Position numbers and translations under genes: made by a program. From Leptolyngbyaceae cyanobacterium RM1_1_2 (lineage in GTDB: Bacteria > Cyanobacteriota > Cyanobacteriia > Phormidesmidales > Phormidesmidaceae): a stretch of DNA of 64,000 nt. The notes under the pieces are model-generated. The model searched no databases. It saw only the letters and a program-made list of their open reading frames with translations, and had not been told where the DNA came from. Positions 47,672-58,351 of this stretch are shown piece after piece. The stretch spans positions 1 through 64,000 of the forward strand of contig JAAUQI010000011.1 in assembly GCA_012032345.1 (NCBI GenBank), written 5' to 3'. How positions within the stretch are numbered: position 1 is the stretch's first letter; each line of letters starts with the position of its first letter.

Positions 47672-50134
47672 ATGCGCCTGAAATTGGTGAAGCTGGCGTT
47701 GTTAAGTGCACTGGTGGCCTGCTGGCTGATGGTGCAGCCGCTAGCCTTGCTTACCCAGGCGATCGCACCAAAAGCAGGCAATGCTCAAACTGCCGCAGCC
47801 GTCTCACCGCAGACGCCTGAGGTTCCTGATGCAGATTTGCTGTTTCGCCAGGGTATTGCCCACTACCAGGCCAATCGCTTTGAGGCGGCGATCGCATCTT
47901 GGCAAAGCGCCCTGGAAGCCTATCAGCAAGCCCAAAATTTAGAGCGCGTCGGGGCAATTTCTAATGCGATCGCAGCTGCTCATCTCAAGCTCAGCCAGTA
48001 CGCTGCTGCTGCTACCTGGGCACAACAGGCGCTGACCCTGGCTGAAGCTCAAAATGATGTCAATGCCCAAGCCCAATCCCTGGGAAATCTGGGCATTGCC
48101 TACCTAGAACAGGGGAATTACTGGCAGGCGATCGAAACCTACCAGCGCTCCTTAGATTTAACGCCAGCAGCCTTGGAGACACCCGAAGCAGCCTCAGAGA
48201 CAGAGGCTCACCTGCTCGGACTTTTGAGCAACGCCTACAGCGCTCTAGGAGACTACGACCGGGCGATCGCGCTGCAAACCCGCAGCCTAGAAATGGCTCA
48301 AAGTTTAGGCAATTCAGCTTTAGAGGCTACAGCCCTAGGAAATCTGGGTGCGCTTCATACCACGGTGGGTAACTACTCAACCGCGATTGAATATTATCAG
48401 TCTGGCCTGCGTCTAGCCGAATCAATTCACGACAGCACCGGGATCGCCTACACGCTAAAAAACTTGGGCGTTGCCTACCACGCGCTCAACAACGTCCCCC
48501 AGGCAATTGGCTACTACCAGCAAAGCCTCATCATTGCCCGCAGCCTGTCACAGCCGCAGCTCGAAGCCGCCGCCCTGACCAACCTCGGCATTGCCTACGA
48601 AGATTTAGGAGACTATAGACAGGCGATCGCCCTGCACGGTGAAAGTTTGGCGATCGCCCGCCTCAGCAACGATCCGCAGATGGTGGCCCAATCTCTCAAT
48701 AATTTAGGCCATGCTCAGCTAGGCGCTAATCAGCTAGCAGAGGCAGCAGCTACGCTGCAGCAGGCAATTGAGATTTTGGACAGACTGCGCCAGCACCTCA
48801 GCGATCTCTACACCGTGTCTATTTTTGATACTCAGGTTTATACCTACAACCTGCTGCAGCAGGTTCTGGTGGCTCAGGCTGACTATGCTAGAGCGCTAGA
48901 AATTGCCGAACAGGGCCGCACCCGCGCTTTAGTTAGCCTGGTTGCCAATCAGCAGTCTGCGGTGATAACCGTCTCAGTTGCTGACATACAGGCCCTTGCC
49001 CGAGAGCAGCAAACTACCCTGGTAGAGTATTCAGCCGTGCCCGATGATGCTTTTAAGTTTCAGGGCAAACAGCGGGGCCGCATTAGTGAGCTTTTTATCT
49101 GGGTGATTCAGCCGACAGGAGAGATCAGCTTTCGGCGGCAGGCAATTTCTTTAGAGCAGCCGCTAGAAAGCCTGATTGCTCAAAGCCGCAGTCAGATAGG
49201 CGGACGGGGCATTTTTCGCAGCATTCGAGTCGCGCCCGCTCAGGTGACTGAGACCGGCAATCCCCTACAGACGCTCTATGAGATCCTTATCGCCCCTATT
49301 CAAGACCTGCTGCCTGCTGCCGCCACAGACCCGGTGATTCTGATTCCTCATGAGAATCTATTTTTAGTTCCTTTTGCGGCCCTACAGGCAGCCGATGAAA
49401 CCTACCTCATCGAGCATCACACTCTGGCGATCGCCCCCTCAATTCAGCTCTTGGGCCTGACCCAAACCGACCCGACAGTCACCCTCTCAGCTACCAGTCA
49501 GGCGCTCGTCGTCGGCAACCCCGCCATGCCCAGTTTGGCTCTGTCTCCCGGTGAGATCCCGCAGATCCTGCCGCCGCTACCTGGAGCTGAGCAAGAAGCC
49601 GCCGCGATCGCTCAGCTCTTTCACACAGCGGCTTTGACTGGGGTGCAGGCCACCGAAACTGCGATCGCGGCGCAAATGCCCCAGGCAGCGCTAATTCACC
49701 TAGCCACCCACGGCCTGCTAGATCTAGATTTGCCATCGACTGAGCCAAACCGATTGCACATTCCAGGGGCGATCGCCCTGACCCCCTCCGCCACAGCCGA
49801 TGGCTGGCTCACCGCCGCCGAGATTGCTGCCCTACATCTCCACGCCGAGCTGGTGGTGCTGAGCGCCTGCGATACGGGCTTAGGCGAGATTACGGGAGAC
49901 GGGGTTTTGGGACTGGCGCGATCGCTCCTAGGAGCTGGTGCTAAAAGTACTGTGGTTTCGCTCTGGGCCGTACCCGATGCGCCAACGGCTGAGCTGATGA
50001 TTGCCTTTTATCAGCAGCTACTGCAGGGAAGTAATAAAGCTCAGGCTCTGCGTCGAGCAATGCTGAAGACCAAGGCTAGCTATCCTGCCCCCGGAGCTTG
50101 GGCTGCCTTTGTTTTAATTGGCAACTCTAATTAA
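47672..50134 (+). CDS. Exported TPR-CHAT protease
   Basis: 820 residues. A signal peptide (about 1-38) precedes a superhelix of TPR repeats (55-410, for example NLGIAYLEQGNYWQAIETYQ), a linker, and a CHAT caspase-like domain (590-815) with catalytic His680 in LIHLATHG and Cys733 in LSACDTG, and LWAVPDAPTAELMIAFYQQL at the end. CHAT proteins are caspase relatives; TPRs bind the target. The gene starts 2 bases after the TpsA-like gene. The likely compartment is the periplasm or cell surface, so it may cleave the exoprotein; that is an inference. Confidence 0.88.
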   Translation: MRLKLVKLALLSALVACWLMVQPLALLTQAIAPKAGNAQTAAAVSPQTPEVPDADLLFRQGIAHYQANRFEAAIASWQSALEAYQQAQNLERVGAISNAIAAAHLKLSQYAAAATWAQQALTLAEAQNDVNAQAQSLGNLGIAYLEQGNYWQAIETYQRSLDLTPAALETPEAASETEAHLLGLLSNAYSALGDYDRAIALQTRSLEMAQSLGNSALEATALGNLGALHTTVGNYSTAIEYYQSGLRLAESIHDSTGIAYTLKNLGVAYHALNNVPQAIGYYQQSLIIARSLSQPQLEAAALTNLGIAYEDLGDYRQAIALHGESLAIARLSNDPQMVAQSLNNLGHAQLGANQLAEAAATLQQAIEILDRLRQHLSDLYTVSIFDTQVYTYNLLQQVLVAQADYARALEIAEQGRTRALVSLVANQQSAVITVSVADIQALAREQQTTLVEYSAVPDDAFKFQGKQRGRISELFIWVIQPTGEISFRRQAISLEQPLESLIAQSRSQIGGRGIFRSIRVAPAQVTETGNPLQTLYEILIAPIQDLLPAAATDPVILIPHENLFLVPFAALQAADETYLIEHHTLAIAPSIQLLGLTQTDPTVTLSATSQALVVGNPAMPSLALSPGEIPQILPPLPGAEQEAAAIAQLFHTAALTGVQATETAIAAQMPQAALIHLATHGLLDLDLPSTEPNRLHIPGAIALTPSATADGWLTAAEIAALHLHAELVVLSACDTGLGEITGDGVLGLARSLLGAGAKSTVVSLWAVPDAPTAELMIAFYQQLLQGSNKAQALRRAMLKTKASYPAPGAWAAFVLIGNSN

Positions 50135-50219
50135 GCCCTATTCCTTCCTGCTGCTGACTACTGAAGACCGCTTGGTGATAATCTGTAATGTGGCACTTTA
50201 GAACATAAGACAATCTTAA

Positions 50220-51713
<1,494 letters not shown>

Positions 51714-51735
51714 TGAGCCACTGGGCCTGATGGGA

Positions 51736-51774
51736 TAGAAGCTGAGCGAAAAACTGCTCAGCTTCTACCTTTTT
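51736..51774 (+). terminator. Strong intrinsic terminator between atpD and atpC
   Basis: TAGAAGCTGAGC pairs perfectly with GCTCAGCTTCTA (12 bp), with an 8-base GAAAAACT loop, followed by CCTTTTT. It lies 22 bases after the atpD stop and would reduce read-through to atpC. Confidence 0.75.
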
Positions 51775-51828
51775 ACCCGGTTACGGTTTTTGAGTGTGCA
51801 GGCAGCGTTTGAGGATTAAAGCAAAACT

Positions 51829-52235
51829 ATGGCATTAACGGTTCGGGTAATTGCTCCCGATAAGACAGTTTGGGACTCTGAAGCGGAAGAAGTCATTTTG
51901 CCGAGTACCACAGGTCAGCTAGGCATTTTAGGCGGTCACGCCCCGTTGCTGTCTGCTCTAGACATCGGCGTTATGCGGGTTCGAGCTGAAAAAGACTGGG
52001 TGCGATCGCGCTGATGGGTGGCTTCGCTGAAGTTGAAAATAATGAAGTCACTATCCTGGTCAACGGTGCCGAACGGGGTGACAAAATTAAGAAAGAGGAC
52101 GCACAAGCGGCTTTCCAGAAAGCGCAGGAACGTCTAGAGGGCGTTTTAGATGAAGATCGTCAAGAGAAAATTCGCGCTACTCAGGCCCTCAAACGTGCCC
52201 GAGCACGTCTGCAAGCAGCGGGCGGTGTAGTTTAG
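51829..52235 (+). CDS. atpC: F0F1 ATP synthase subunit epsilon (frame broken once)
   Basis: Central-stalk subunit that regulates ATP hydrolysis. The frame starting [20 protein letters not shown] stops at 52014, and the next frame continues [20 protein letters not shown], with the helical C-terminal domain ending at 52235. Adding one G before CGATCG at 52003 gives [15 protein letters not shown], the normal family sequence, and a protein of about 135 residues. The gene is essential for normal photophosphorylation, so the break is almost certainly a sequencing artefact. Confidence 0.95.
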
Positions 52236-52290
52236 CCGTAGGCTACCAGATCATTCCGATAGGGTGAACTTTGCGCTCATCCTTTGGGGT

Positions 52291-52322
52291 CAAAAAAATA
52301 GAGACAGCCCAAAGCTGTCTCT
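52291..52322 (-). terminator. Terminator of psrp-3 (- strand)
   Basis: AGAGACAGC and GCTGTCTCT (9 bp, 5-base loop), followed on the - strand by ATTTTTTTG. Located 100 bases beyond the psrp-3 stop; the + strand side, downstream of atpC, lacks a T-run. Confidence 0.65.
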
Positions 52323-52422
52323 TAGCCACGCTAATTCTTGTGAGCTTAATCTGGGCTAGCCATGAAAATATTTGATTTCCATTAAGGCTGGGCTAATGCC
52401 AAAAGCTACACAGGCGCTGTAA

Positions 52423-52734
52423 TCACGAACTACCGGTGAAGGCAACCTCTGGAAATTTAGATTGGGCCTCAGTCATAGGCTTACTCTTGCCTTCTTCTTG
52501 CCAGTAGTTAATGATTTCAGTAGCTTTATTGAGCAGCTCAATGCGCTCTTCTTCTGTAATCCAGCTTTTAGATTCAAGTTCTGTTTTAATCTGCTCCCAC
52601 GCATCATGGCGGGGCCAGAAAAAATAGGAAGTTAGAGGACTGGTGCCTTTACCCACAACCTGATCAACCGCTAGAGCAACGTCTTTTTCTAGCCAGAGAA
52701 CTTTTAAGATAAATCGAGACAACGAAAGCTCCAT
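52423..52734 (-). CDS. ycf65: Plastid-specific 30S ribosomal protein PSRP-3 (Ycf65)
   Basis: 103 residues, the normal length. [40 protein letters not shown] and [19 protein letters not shown] match the Ycf65/PSRP-3 family found in cyanobacteria and plastids, a component of the 30S ribosomal subunit. Divergent from the HAD hydrolase gene, with 138 bases between. Confidence 0.93.
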   Translation of the reverse strand: MELSLSRFILKVLWLEKDVALAVDQVVGKGTSPLTSYFFWPRHDAWEQIKTELESKSWITEEERIELLNKATEIINYWQEEGKSKPMTEAQSKFPEVAFTGSS

Positions 52735-52872
52735 TTAACATACAGCCCAAAACACTACAGTCCCCTATGGTATCGCAGATTAATCAGCTAGATTCATAAA
52801 GATTCTTCGACTCAAAAACTTTTCTCCTTTAAACTGCTCTGCATCAGGACGTTTAGGTCTACATCTGCATTT

Positions 52873-53679
52873 ATGCCTTCTCCCAGTTCCGGCAGCGCGA
52901 TCGCCGTTTTTGATATTGACGGTGTGATTCGAGACGTCAGTGGCTCTTACCGTCGCGCCCTGGCAGATACGGTTGAGCACTTTACAGTAGCCGCCTATCG
53001 ACCGACCTCTGAAGACATCGATCAGCTTAAAAACGAAGGCTGCTGGAATAATGACTGGGAGGGTTCTCAAGAGCTAATCTATCGCTACTTTGAGGCCCAA
53101 GGACAGGCGCGCTCGCAGGTGGCGCTCAGCTACGACGAGCTAGTGAACTTTTTCCAGCAGCGCTATCGCGGCAGTGATTTAGCCAACCCCGATCGGTGGG
53201 ACGGCTATATTGCGCAGGAGCCGATTTTAGTAGAGCACACTTATTTTGAGCAGCTTTCCCAAAATCAGATCGCTTGGGGATTTTTTAGCGGCGCGACCCA
53301 GGGTTCGGCCCGCTATATCCTGGAGCGTCGTATTGGGCTGGTGCAGCCAGTGCTGGTGGCAATGGAGGACGCCCCCGGTAAGCCTGACCCGTCAGGGCTG
53401 CTTACCGCAGTGAGTCAGCTAGAGCATCAGCTAGGGCTAGCCGACGGGTTGCCTGTCCTTTATGCTGGCGATACGGTCGCAGATATGAAGACTGTAAAAG
53501 CGGCTGAGAAACAGCAGGGCGATCGCCGCTGGATTGCTGTGGGCATTTTGCCGCCCCATATGCAACAAAGTACAGATTATGCAGTCGCTTATCAAAAGCA
53601 GCTGCAAGTAGCAGGGGCCGAGATTGTCTTACAGGCCATCAACCAGCTAACCGCAGCCCAAATTCACCAGCTAATCTAG
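52873..53679 (+). CDS. HAD-family hydrolase (TIGR01548 type)
   Basis: 268 residues. HAD motif I is FDIDGVIRD (nucleophile Asp), motif II Ser/Thr in FFSGATQGS, motif III Lys in DAPGKPDPSGLL, and motif IV Asp in YAGDTVADMKT. The cap insert contains GCWNNDWEGSQELIYRYF. This matches TIGR01548, a cyanobacterial group annotated as phosphatases of unknown substrate. The downstream methyltransferase gene starts 17 bases after its stop and is likely co-transcribed. Confidence 0.87.
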   Translation: MPSPSSGSAIAVFDIDGVIRDVSGSYRRALADTVEHFTVAAYRPTSEDIDQLKNEGCWNNDWEGSQELIYRYFEAQGQARSQVALSYDELVNFFQQRYRGSDLANPDRWDGYIAQEPILVEHTYFEQLSQNQIAWGFFSGATQGSARYILERRIGLVQPVLVAMEDAPGKPDPSGLLTAVSQLEHQLGLADGLPVLYAGDTVADMKTVKAAEKQQGDRRWIAVGILPPHMQQSTDYAVAYQKQLQVAGAEIVLQAINQLTAAQIHQLI

Positions 53680-53696
53680 CTGATTAGTACAGGCCG

Positions 53697-54467
53697 ATGA
53701 GCAAGGACTATTTTTCCGATCAGGCCGCCGACTATGCCCAATACCGTCCTCACTATCCTGACTCACTGTTTGAGTATCTCTCAACGCTGTGTGCTGAACG
53801 AAGGCTAGTCTGGGACTGCGGTACGGGTAATGGACAGGCGGCTGTGGCGCTGACCAAATATTTTGAACAGGTGATTGCCACCGATGTCAGCGCGGCTCAG
53901 CTGGCCCAGGCTTTAGCTCATAGCCAGGTTTCTTATCGTTTAGCTCCAGCAGAAAATAATGGTATTGCTGACCATACCCTTGATCTGGTTGTAGCAGCGC
54001 AAGCGCTGCACTGGTTTAATCAAGAGCGCTTTTATAGCGAGGTCAAGCGATCGCTTAAGCCCACCGGCATTGTTGCTGTTTGGTGTTACGAGCTGATGCA
54101 GATTTCACCCACCATCGATCGATTTGTGCAGCACTTTTACGCCAAAATTGTTGGCCCCCACTGGCCACCAGAGCGCCAGATGATTGAGGATCGCTATCAG
54201 ACGATTACTTTCCCGTTTCGGGCGATCGCGGCACCTGCTTTTCAAATGGAGGCTACCTGGACTTTTGAGCAGATGCTGGGCTATCTCAATACCTGGTCAG
54301 CCACCCAGCGCTTTCTACGACGGCGGCAGATTCATCCAGTCAATCTCATTCAAGATGACCTAGCCAGGGCCTGGGGCGACTTGGGCGACAGCAAGCAGGT
54401 GATCTGGCCTCTCTACCTGCGGCTGGGCAGACCGCACCCGCGCTTGTATACCGTTAGACTGCCGTAA
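53697..54467 (+). CDS. Class I SAM-dependent methyltransferase
   Basis: 256 residues with a canonical Rossmann SAM site LVWDCGTGNGQAAVALTKYF, acidic motif II ATDVSAAQL and motif III LDLVVAAQALHWF. The N-terminus KDYFSDQAADYAQYRPHYPD is shared with methyltransferase type 11 relatives. Substrate cannot be told. It lies 17 bases after the HAD hydrolase gene and 133 bases before metG. Confidence 0.85.
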   Translation: MSKDYFSDQAADYAQYRPHYPDSLFEYLSTLCAERRLVWDCGTGNGQAAVALTKYFEQVIATDVSAAQLAQALAHSQVSYRLAPAENNGIADHTLDLVVAAQALHWFNQERFYSEVKRSLKPTGIVAVWCYELMQISPTIDRFVQHFYAKIVGPHWPPERQMIEDRYQTITFPFRAIAAPAFQMEATWTFEQMLGYLNTWSATQRFLRRRQIHPVNLIQDDLARAWGDLGDSKQVIWPLYLRLGRPHPRLYTVRLP

Positions 54468-54600
54468 ACCAGCTTGTAAACCTGCTAGGATTTGAGCTTA
54501 GCGCTAATTTCTACACTTTGAGTTCCTGACATTTCAGGCAGAGGCTAAAAGCTGATAGAGTTGCGATCGCCAGCGACCAGACAGACAGTTAAAAGACACT

Positions 54601-56283
54601 ATGCGGTACCTGATTACGAGCGCCCTGCCCTACATCAACGGCATTAAGCATCTTGGCAACCTGGTTGGCTCCATGTTGCCTGCAGACGTTTATGCTCGCT
54701 TTTTGCGCCAGCAGGGACAGGACGTGCTGTATATCTGCGGTACAGACGAACATGGTACCCCGGCTGAGCTAGCTGCCCTTGAAGAAAATTTGGACGTAGC
54801 TACCTACTGCAAACGGCAGTACGAACGACAGGCCGATGTTTACAAGCGCTTTGGGCTTTCCTTTGACTACTTTGGCCGCACATCTTCGGCTGCAAACCAC
54901 GAGCTGACCCAGCAGTTCTACCACCAGCTCGATCAAAACGGCTTCATTGAAGAGCAGGAAATCAGCCAAATCTACTCTCTCGAAGACAACCGCTTTCTGC
55001 CCGATCGCTATGTAGTCGGTACCTGCCCTAAATGCGGCTACGAAAATGCCCGAGGCGACCAGTGCGAAAACTGTACTTCTGTACTCAGCCCCACTGATTT
55101 GCTTGACCCGCGATCGGCGATTTCCGGCAGTACTAACCTCGAAGTGCGCACCAGCAAGCATTTGTTTTTGCGGCTTGATCAGCTCAGCGACGAAGTCCGC
55201 ACCTGGGTGGAGCAGCAGAATAACTGGCCGACCTTGACTAAGTCTATTGCCATGAAATGGCTGAACGAAGGGCTACAGAGCCGGGGCATTACCCGCGACT
55301 TGAGCTGGGGAGTACCCGTGCCCCGTGCCGGATTTGAGGATAAGGTCTTCTATGTCTGGTTTGATGCCCCCATTGGCTACGTGGCTGCTACCAAAGCCTG
55401 GGCCGAGCAGTCTGAGCAGCGCAGTTGGCTAGACTGGTGGCAAAATGCCTCAGATGTTCACTACGTCCAGTTTATGGCTAAAGATAATCTGCCTTTCCAC
55501 ACCATCATGTGGCCTGCTATGATTTTGGGCACCCAGGAGCCGTGGAAGCTGGCCGACTATATCAAAGGCTTTAACTGGCTCAATTACTATGGCGGTAAGT
55601 TTTCTACAAGTTCCAAGCGTGGTGTCTTTTTAGATCAGGCTTTAGACGTTCTGCCTGCCGACTACTGGCGCTATACGCTAATGGCTTCAGCGCCTGAGTC
55701 TGCCGACTCTGCTTTTACCTGGGAGCAGCTTCAGCTCAAAGTCAACAAAGAGCTAGCCGATAACTTGGGCAACTTTATCAACCGGATTTTGAAATTTGCC
55801 AGCGCTCGTTTTCAGGGAACAGTACCTGCAGGTGGAGAACCGACTGAGGCAGAGCATCAGCTAGAGGTAACCTGCCGGGAGCTGATGGCAAAAATCGCTG
55901 GTCATCTCCAGGCAATGGAGTTTCGCAAAGCTACTGAAGCTTTAAATGCCCTGTGGACAGCCGGAAATCAGTACATTGATACCCGCGCCCCCTGGGCACT
56001 GTTCAAGGAAGATAAAGACGAAGCTGCTCTGGTGATTCGCACCTGCATTAATTTAATTCGGATCTATGCGATCGCGGCCATGCCCTTTATTCCTTTTACA
56101 GCGCAAACTATTTGCGATGCGCTCAAGCTATCTGCCGCCGAGCGCACCAGTTCCTTTGAAGCGGCTGTAGACTTCAGCGTCATGCAGCCAGAGCGAAGTT
56201 TTGATGTCCCCCCACCTTTATTTCAAAAACTAGACGACGATCGCATCGAAGCACTCAAAGCCCAGTTTGGGGGCAAAAGTTAA
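54601..56283 (+). CDS. metG: Methionyl-tRNA synthetase
   Basis: 560 residues. The HIGH-type motif is HLGN in ALPYINGIKHLGN; the KMSKS-type loop is KFSTSSKRG; a C4 zinc knuckle reads CPKCGYENARGDQCENC. FDAPIGYVAATKAWAEQSEQ and DNLPFHTIMWPAMILG are further signatures. Length fits the E. coli-type core without a tRNA-binding C-terminal domain. Its last 15 codons overlap a 35-bp sequence that is repeated 1,950 bases downstream. Confidence 0.97.
   Translation: MRYLITSALPYINGIKHLGNLVGSMLPADVYARFLRQQGQDVLYICGTDEHGTPAELAALEENLDVATYCKRQYERQADVYKRFGLSFDYFGRTSSAANHELTQQFYHQLDQNGFIEEQEISQIYSLEDNRFLPDRYVVGTCPKCGYENARGDQCENCTSVLSPTDLLDPRSAISGSTNLEVRTSKHLFLRLDQLSDEVRTWVEQQNNWPTLTKSIAMKWLNEGLQSRGITRDLSWGVPVPRAGFEDKVFYVWFDAPIGYVAATKAWAEQSEQRSWLDWWQNASDVHYVQFMAKDNLPFHTIMWPAMILGTQEPWKLADYIKGFNWLNYYGGKFSTSSKRGVFLDQALDVLPADYWRYTLMASAPESADSAFTWEQLQLKVNKELADNLGNFINRILKFASARFQGTVPAGGEPTEAEHQLEVTCRELMAKIAGHLQAMEFRKATEALNALWTAGNQYIDTRAPWALFKEDKDEAALVIRTCINLIRIYAIAAMPFIPFTAQTICDALKLSAAERTSSFEAAVDFSVMQPERSFDVPPPLFQKLDDDRIEALKAQFGGKS
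56239..56273 (+). repeat. Direct repeat, left copy (metG 3' end)
   Basis: 35 bp starting GATCGCATCGAAGCACTC and ending CCCAGTTTGGGGG, within the last codons of metG. The right copy at 58189-58223 matches at 34 of 35 positions. Left boundary of an AT-rich islet; att-like. Confidence 0.8.
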
Positions 56284-57260
56284 ATCAGTGGTGGATAAGT
56301 GAATGACTAATAGCTCGTTTCCGCTATGGGCGGCAGTCAAGTCATCTGCGCTTCAACAACAACAAGCTTTGATGAAAACTTAGCTCTCGTGGAGTTACGA
56401 GGTAGCCATTTCCATTTAGTTAAGCTGTTTTATATCTGTGCGAGGCGATCGCGGTAGACTCAGTGATTTTATAGCGAAGAAATGATTACTAATCGTTCTG
56501 GCTACTTGGGAAAAAGCTCTCACAGCTTTTTCGCTGGGGAACTTTTGTTGACATCAGTTTGGGTCTACAGGGCTCACTATGCTGGAAAGCTTGGTAAAGC
56601 CACAAAACTCATGTCAAGCAAGGGTTTCAAGAACCCTTATCTTCAGGTGGCATACTCAACCCGGTAGAGCCATCAGTTTTTGTAACAAAAAACTTTAGTC
56701 TGATGTAATTAACAAAGATTTTACTGCTACTGCATTGCTAATTTTAGAGACTACTAAAAGATTAGGGCATCGTTTTGAGTAACAAGAATTTAAGAGAGCG
56801 CTTCAAGGAGCTTTAAATACTTTTTGAGGGGCTTTATTATTGTACTACATAAGTAGTAGGATCCAAAGTCTCAACATTTCATAAGACTGTTTAAGTATTT
56901 TTTGGTAACATCAGCCTTTTCATATATTAATATCTATACCTGAAAACTAGCAAAAGTCTGCATATCTATAGTGTTTGTTTAGAGGAAGAATATTTTTGGT
57001 TTAATCAGGAACATTAATACCTAAAGATTTAGTCTCTCTTTAAATAAGTCAATAGTTGTAGAGCTGCTTTTCGGATACCTGAAATTGCTCAACATTGATT
57101 TGTGTCAAGCTACTTACAGCTAACAGCCTTCGGCGCAAGTTTAGCTATTACCTTAAGTGGATGAGGGCGTAGATGTATGAGTAAATGATTGGTAGCTGTC
57201 TTCCCGTCACTACACCCTAGATTTAGACAACAGCTGTAGTTAGTTCTCCAAAGTTTTTTT
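56284..57260. other. AT-rich islet left arm without recognised genes
   Basis: 977 bases between metG and the sulfotransferase-like gene. It is strikingly AT-rich from about 56,680 on, and after a HIP1 octamer at about 56,443 there is none until beyond 58,188. A 61-codon frame at 56482-56667 looks unlike protein. TACTAC-ATAA-GTAGTA at 56843-56858 is a 16-bp inverted repeat that could be an operator. No tRNA or integrase was found. Confidence 0.5.
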
Positions 57261-58049
57261 ATGAAAAAGCACATTGTTTTTACATTAGGACGAAGTGGTA
57301 GCAATCATCTTGCCAATTTACTCAATGCCCATCCTCAAGTCACAAACTATGGCGAGATACTGGGAGACTGGACAGTTCCCTACAAACTTTATAAAGCTAC
57401 AGAACCATTCAATTTTTCTGTGCCTCAGTATCTAGATTATATCTATAGCAGTCAGGCTATCTTTTATATGGCTCATGCCTACTCTGCTTTATCCCATATT
57501 CAGAAAGCCAAACCCGTTAACTTTAAGCTGTGGAGTCAGGTAGAGACCACAGGCGTAAAGGATTTTTCGCTAAATTTTATCAAGAGAAATATACCCTCTT
57601 ATCTCAAAGACAGAGAAGATATTTTAGTTATTAACTTATACAGAGAGAATCAGTTAAAGAGGCTGATCTCTTTAAAGAAGATGGAAGCCAGCGGCGTTAT
57701 AGCTTTGCAGAACAAGCATTCGCAAGTTAAGCAACAGCGTATTTTTTTAGATCCTGGCGAAACAATTCACGACTTGCAGACATTTGATATGGAACTCAGG
57801 CAACATCAGGCGCTGGTCGAGCAAATTCCAGAACATAGAGTTTTACAGATATCTTATGAAGATTTTTTTGGTTCCAAAGAATCACAAAATCACCACAGAG
57901 AAAAGATTTTCAGTTTCTTAGGGGTCTCTTCATTTGAGGTTGCAAGCAGTCATCAAAAAATAACTCCTGACAAGCTAGATTACGTAGTCGAAAACCATGA
58001 AGAGATCCTGGATACTCTGAGTAAAACCGAATTTGCAAAATACCTGTAA
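57261..58049 (+). CDS. Sulfotransferase-like protein in an AT-rich islet
   Basis: 262 residues. The start KHIVFTLGRSGSNHLANLLN is the 5'-phosphosulfate (PAPS) binding loop of the sulfotransferase fold, and LQISYEDFF with FSFLGVSSF is the usual C-terminal substrate and PAPS-binding pattern. VINLYRENQLKRLISLKKM is a likely 3'-phosphate contact. Substrate (glycolipid, sugar or peptide) unknown. Lys/Ile/Asn-rich with AT-rich codons, unlike the surrounding genes, so probably acquired; the gene lies between two 35-bp direct repeats of metG. A distinct function such as glycan or capsule decoration is only a guess. Confidence 0.75.
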   Translation: MKKHIVFTLGRSGSNHLANLLNAHPQVTNYGEILGDWTVPYKLYKATEPFNFSVPQYLDYIYSSQAIFYMAHAYSALSHIQKAKPVNFKLWSQVETTGVKDFSLNFIKRNIPSYLKDREDILVINLYRENQLKRLISLKKMEASGVIALQNKHSQVKQQRIFLDPGETIHDLQTFDMELRQHQALVEQIPEHRVLQISYEDFFGSKESQNHHREKIFSFLGVSSFEVASSHQKITPDKLDYVVENHEEILDTLSKTEFAKYL

Positions 58050-58188
58050 GTGAGTATTCTTAATTAAACGTCGCTCTGAATCACTGAAAGTGTCAATGTG
58101 CCATTCTCGATAGCATTAGTTAGATAGGACGAGCTATTTATAAACCTGATTAGCTGACAAAAATTATTGGCCCTCTGCGTTCGGCTGA

Positions 58189-58223
58189 GATCGCGTCGAA
58201 GCACTCAAAGCCCAGTTTGGGGG
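58189..58223 (+). repeat. Direct repeat, right copy
   Basis: 35 bp matching metG 56239-56273 at 34 of 35 positions, same orientation. It lies in non-coding DNA upstream of the PepSY gene. The rest of the gap 58050-58351 holds nothing recognisable. Confidence 0.8.
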
Positions 58224-58351
58224 TAGCCCTTGAACCCGTCACCATCTACAAAATGTTGAGAAATACTGGTTTGACAGCTTGTCTTTTGACATTCATCTAG
58301 CTGCAGGCCATACTCGTTTCCAGTCTTTTGGTGATTGGTCAAACGTCACGT

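Noticed and set aside
56482-56667. 61-codon + strand frame in the AT-rich islet
   Set aside because: Starts with ATG but has no RBS or recognisable character and lies in non-coding-like sequence.
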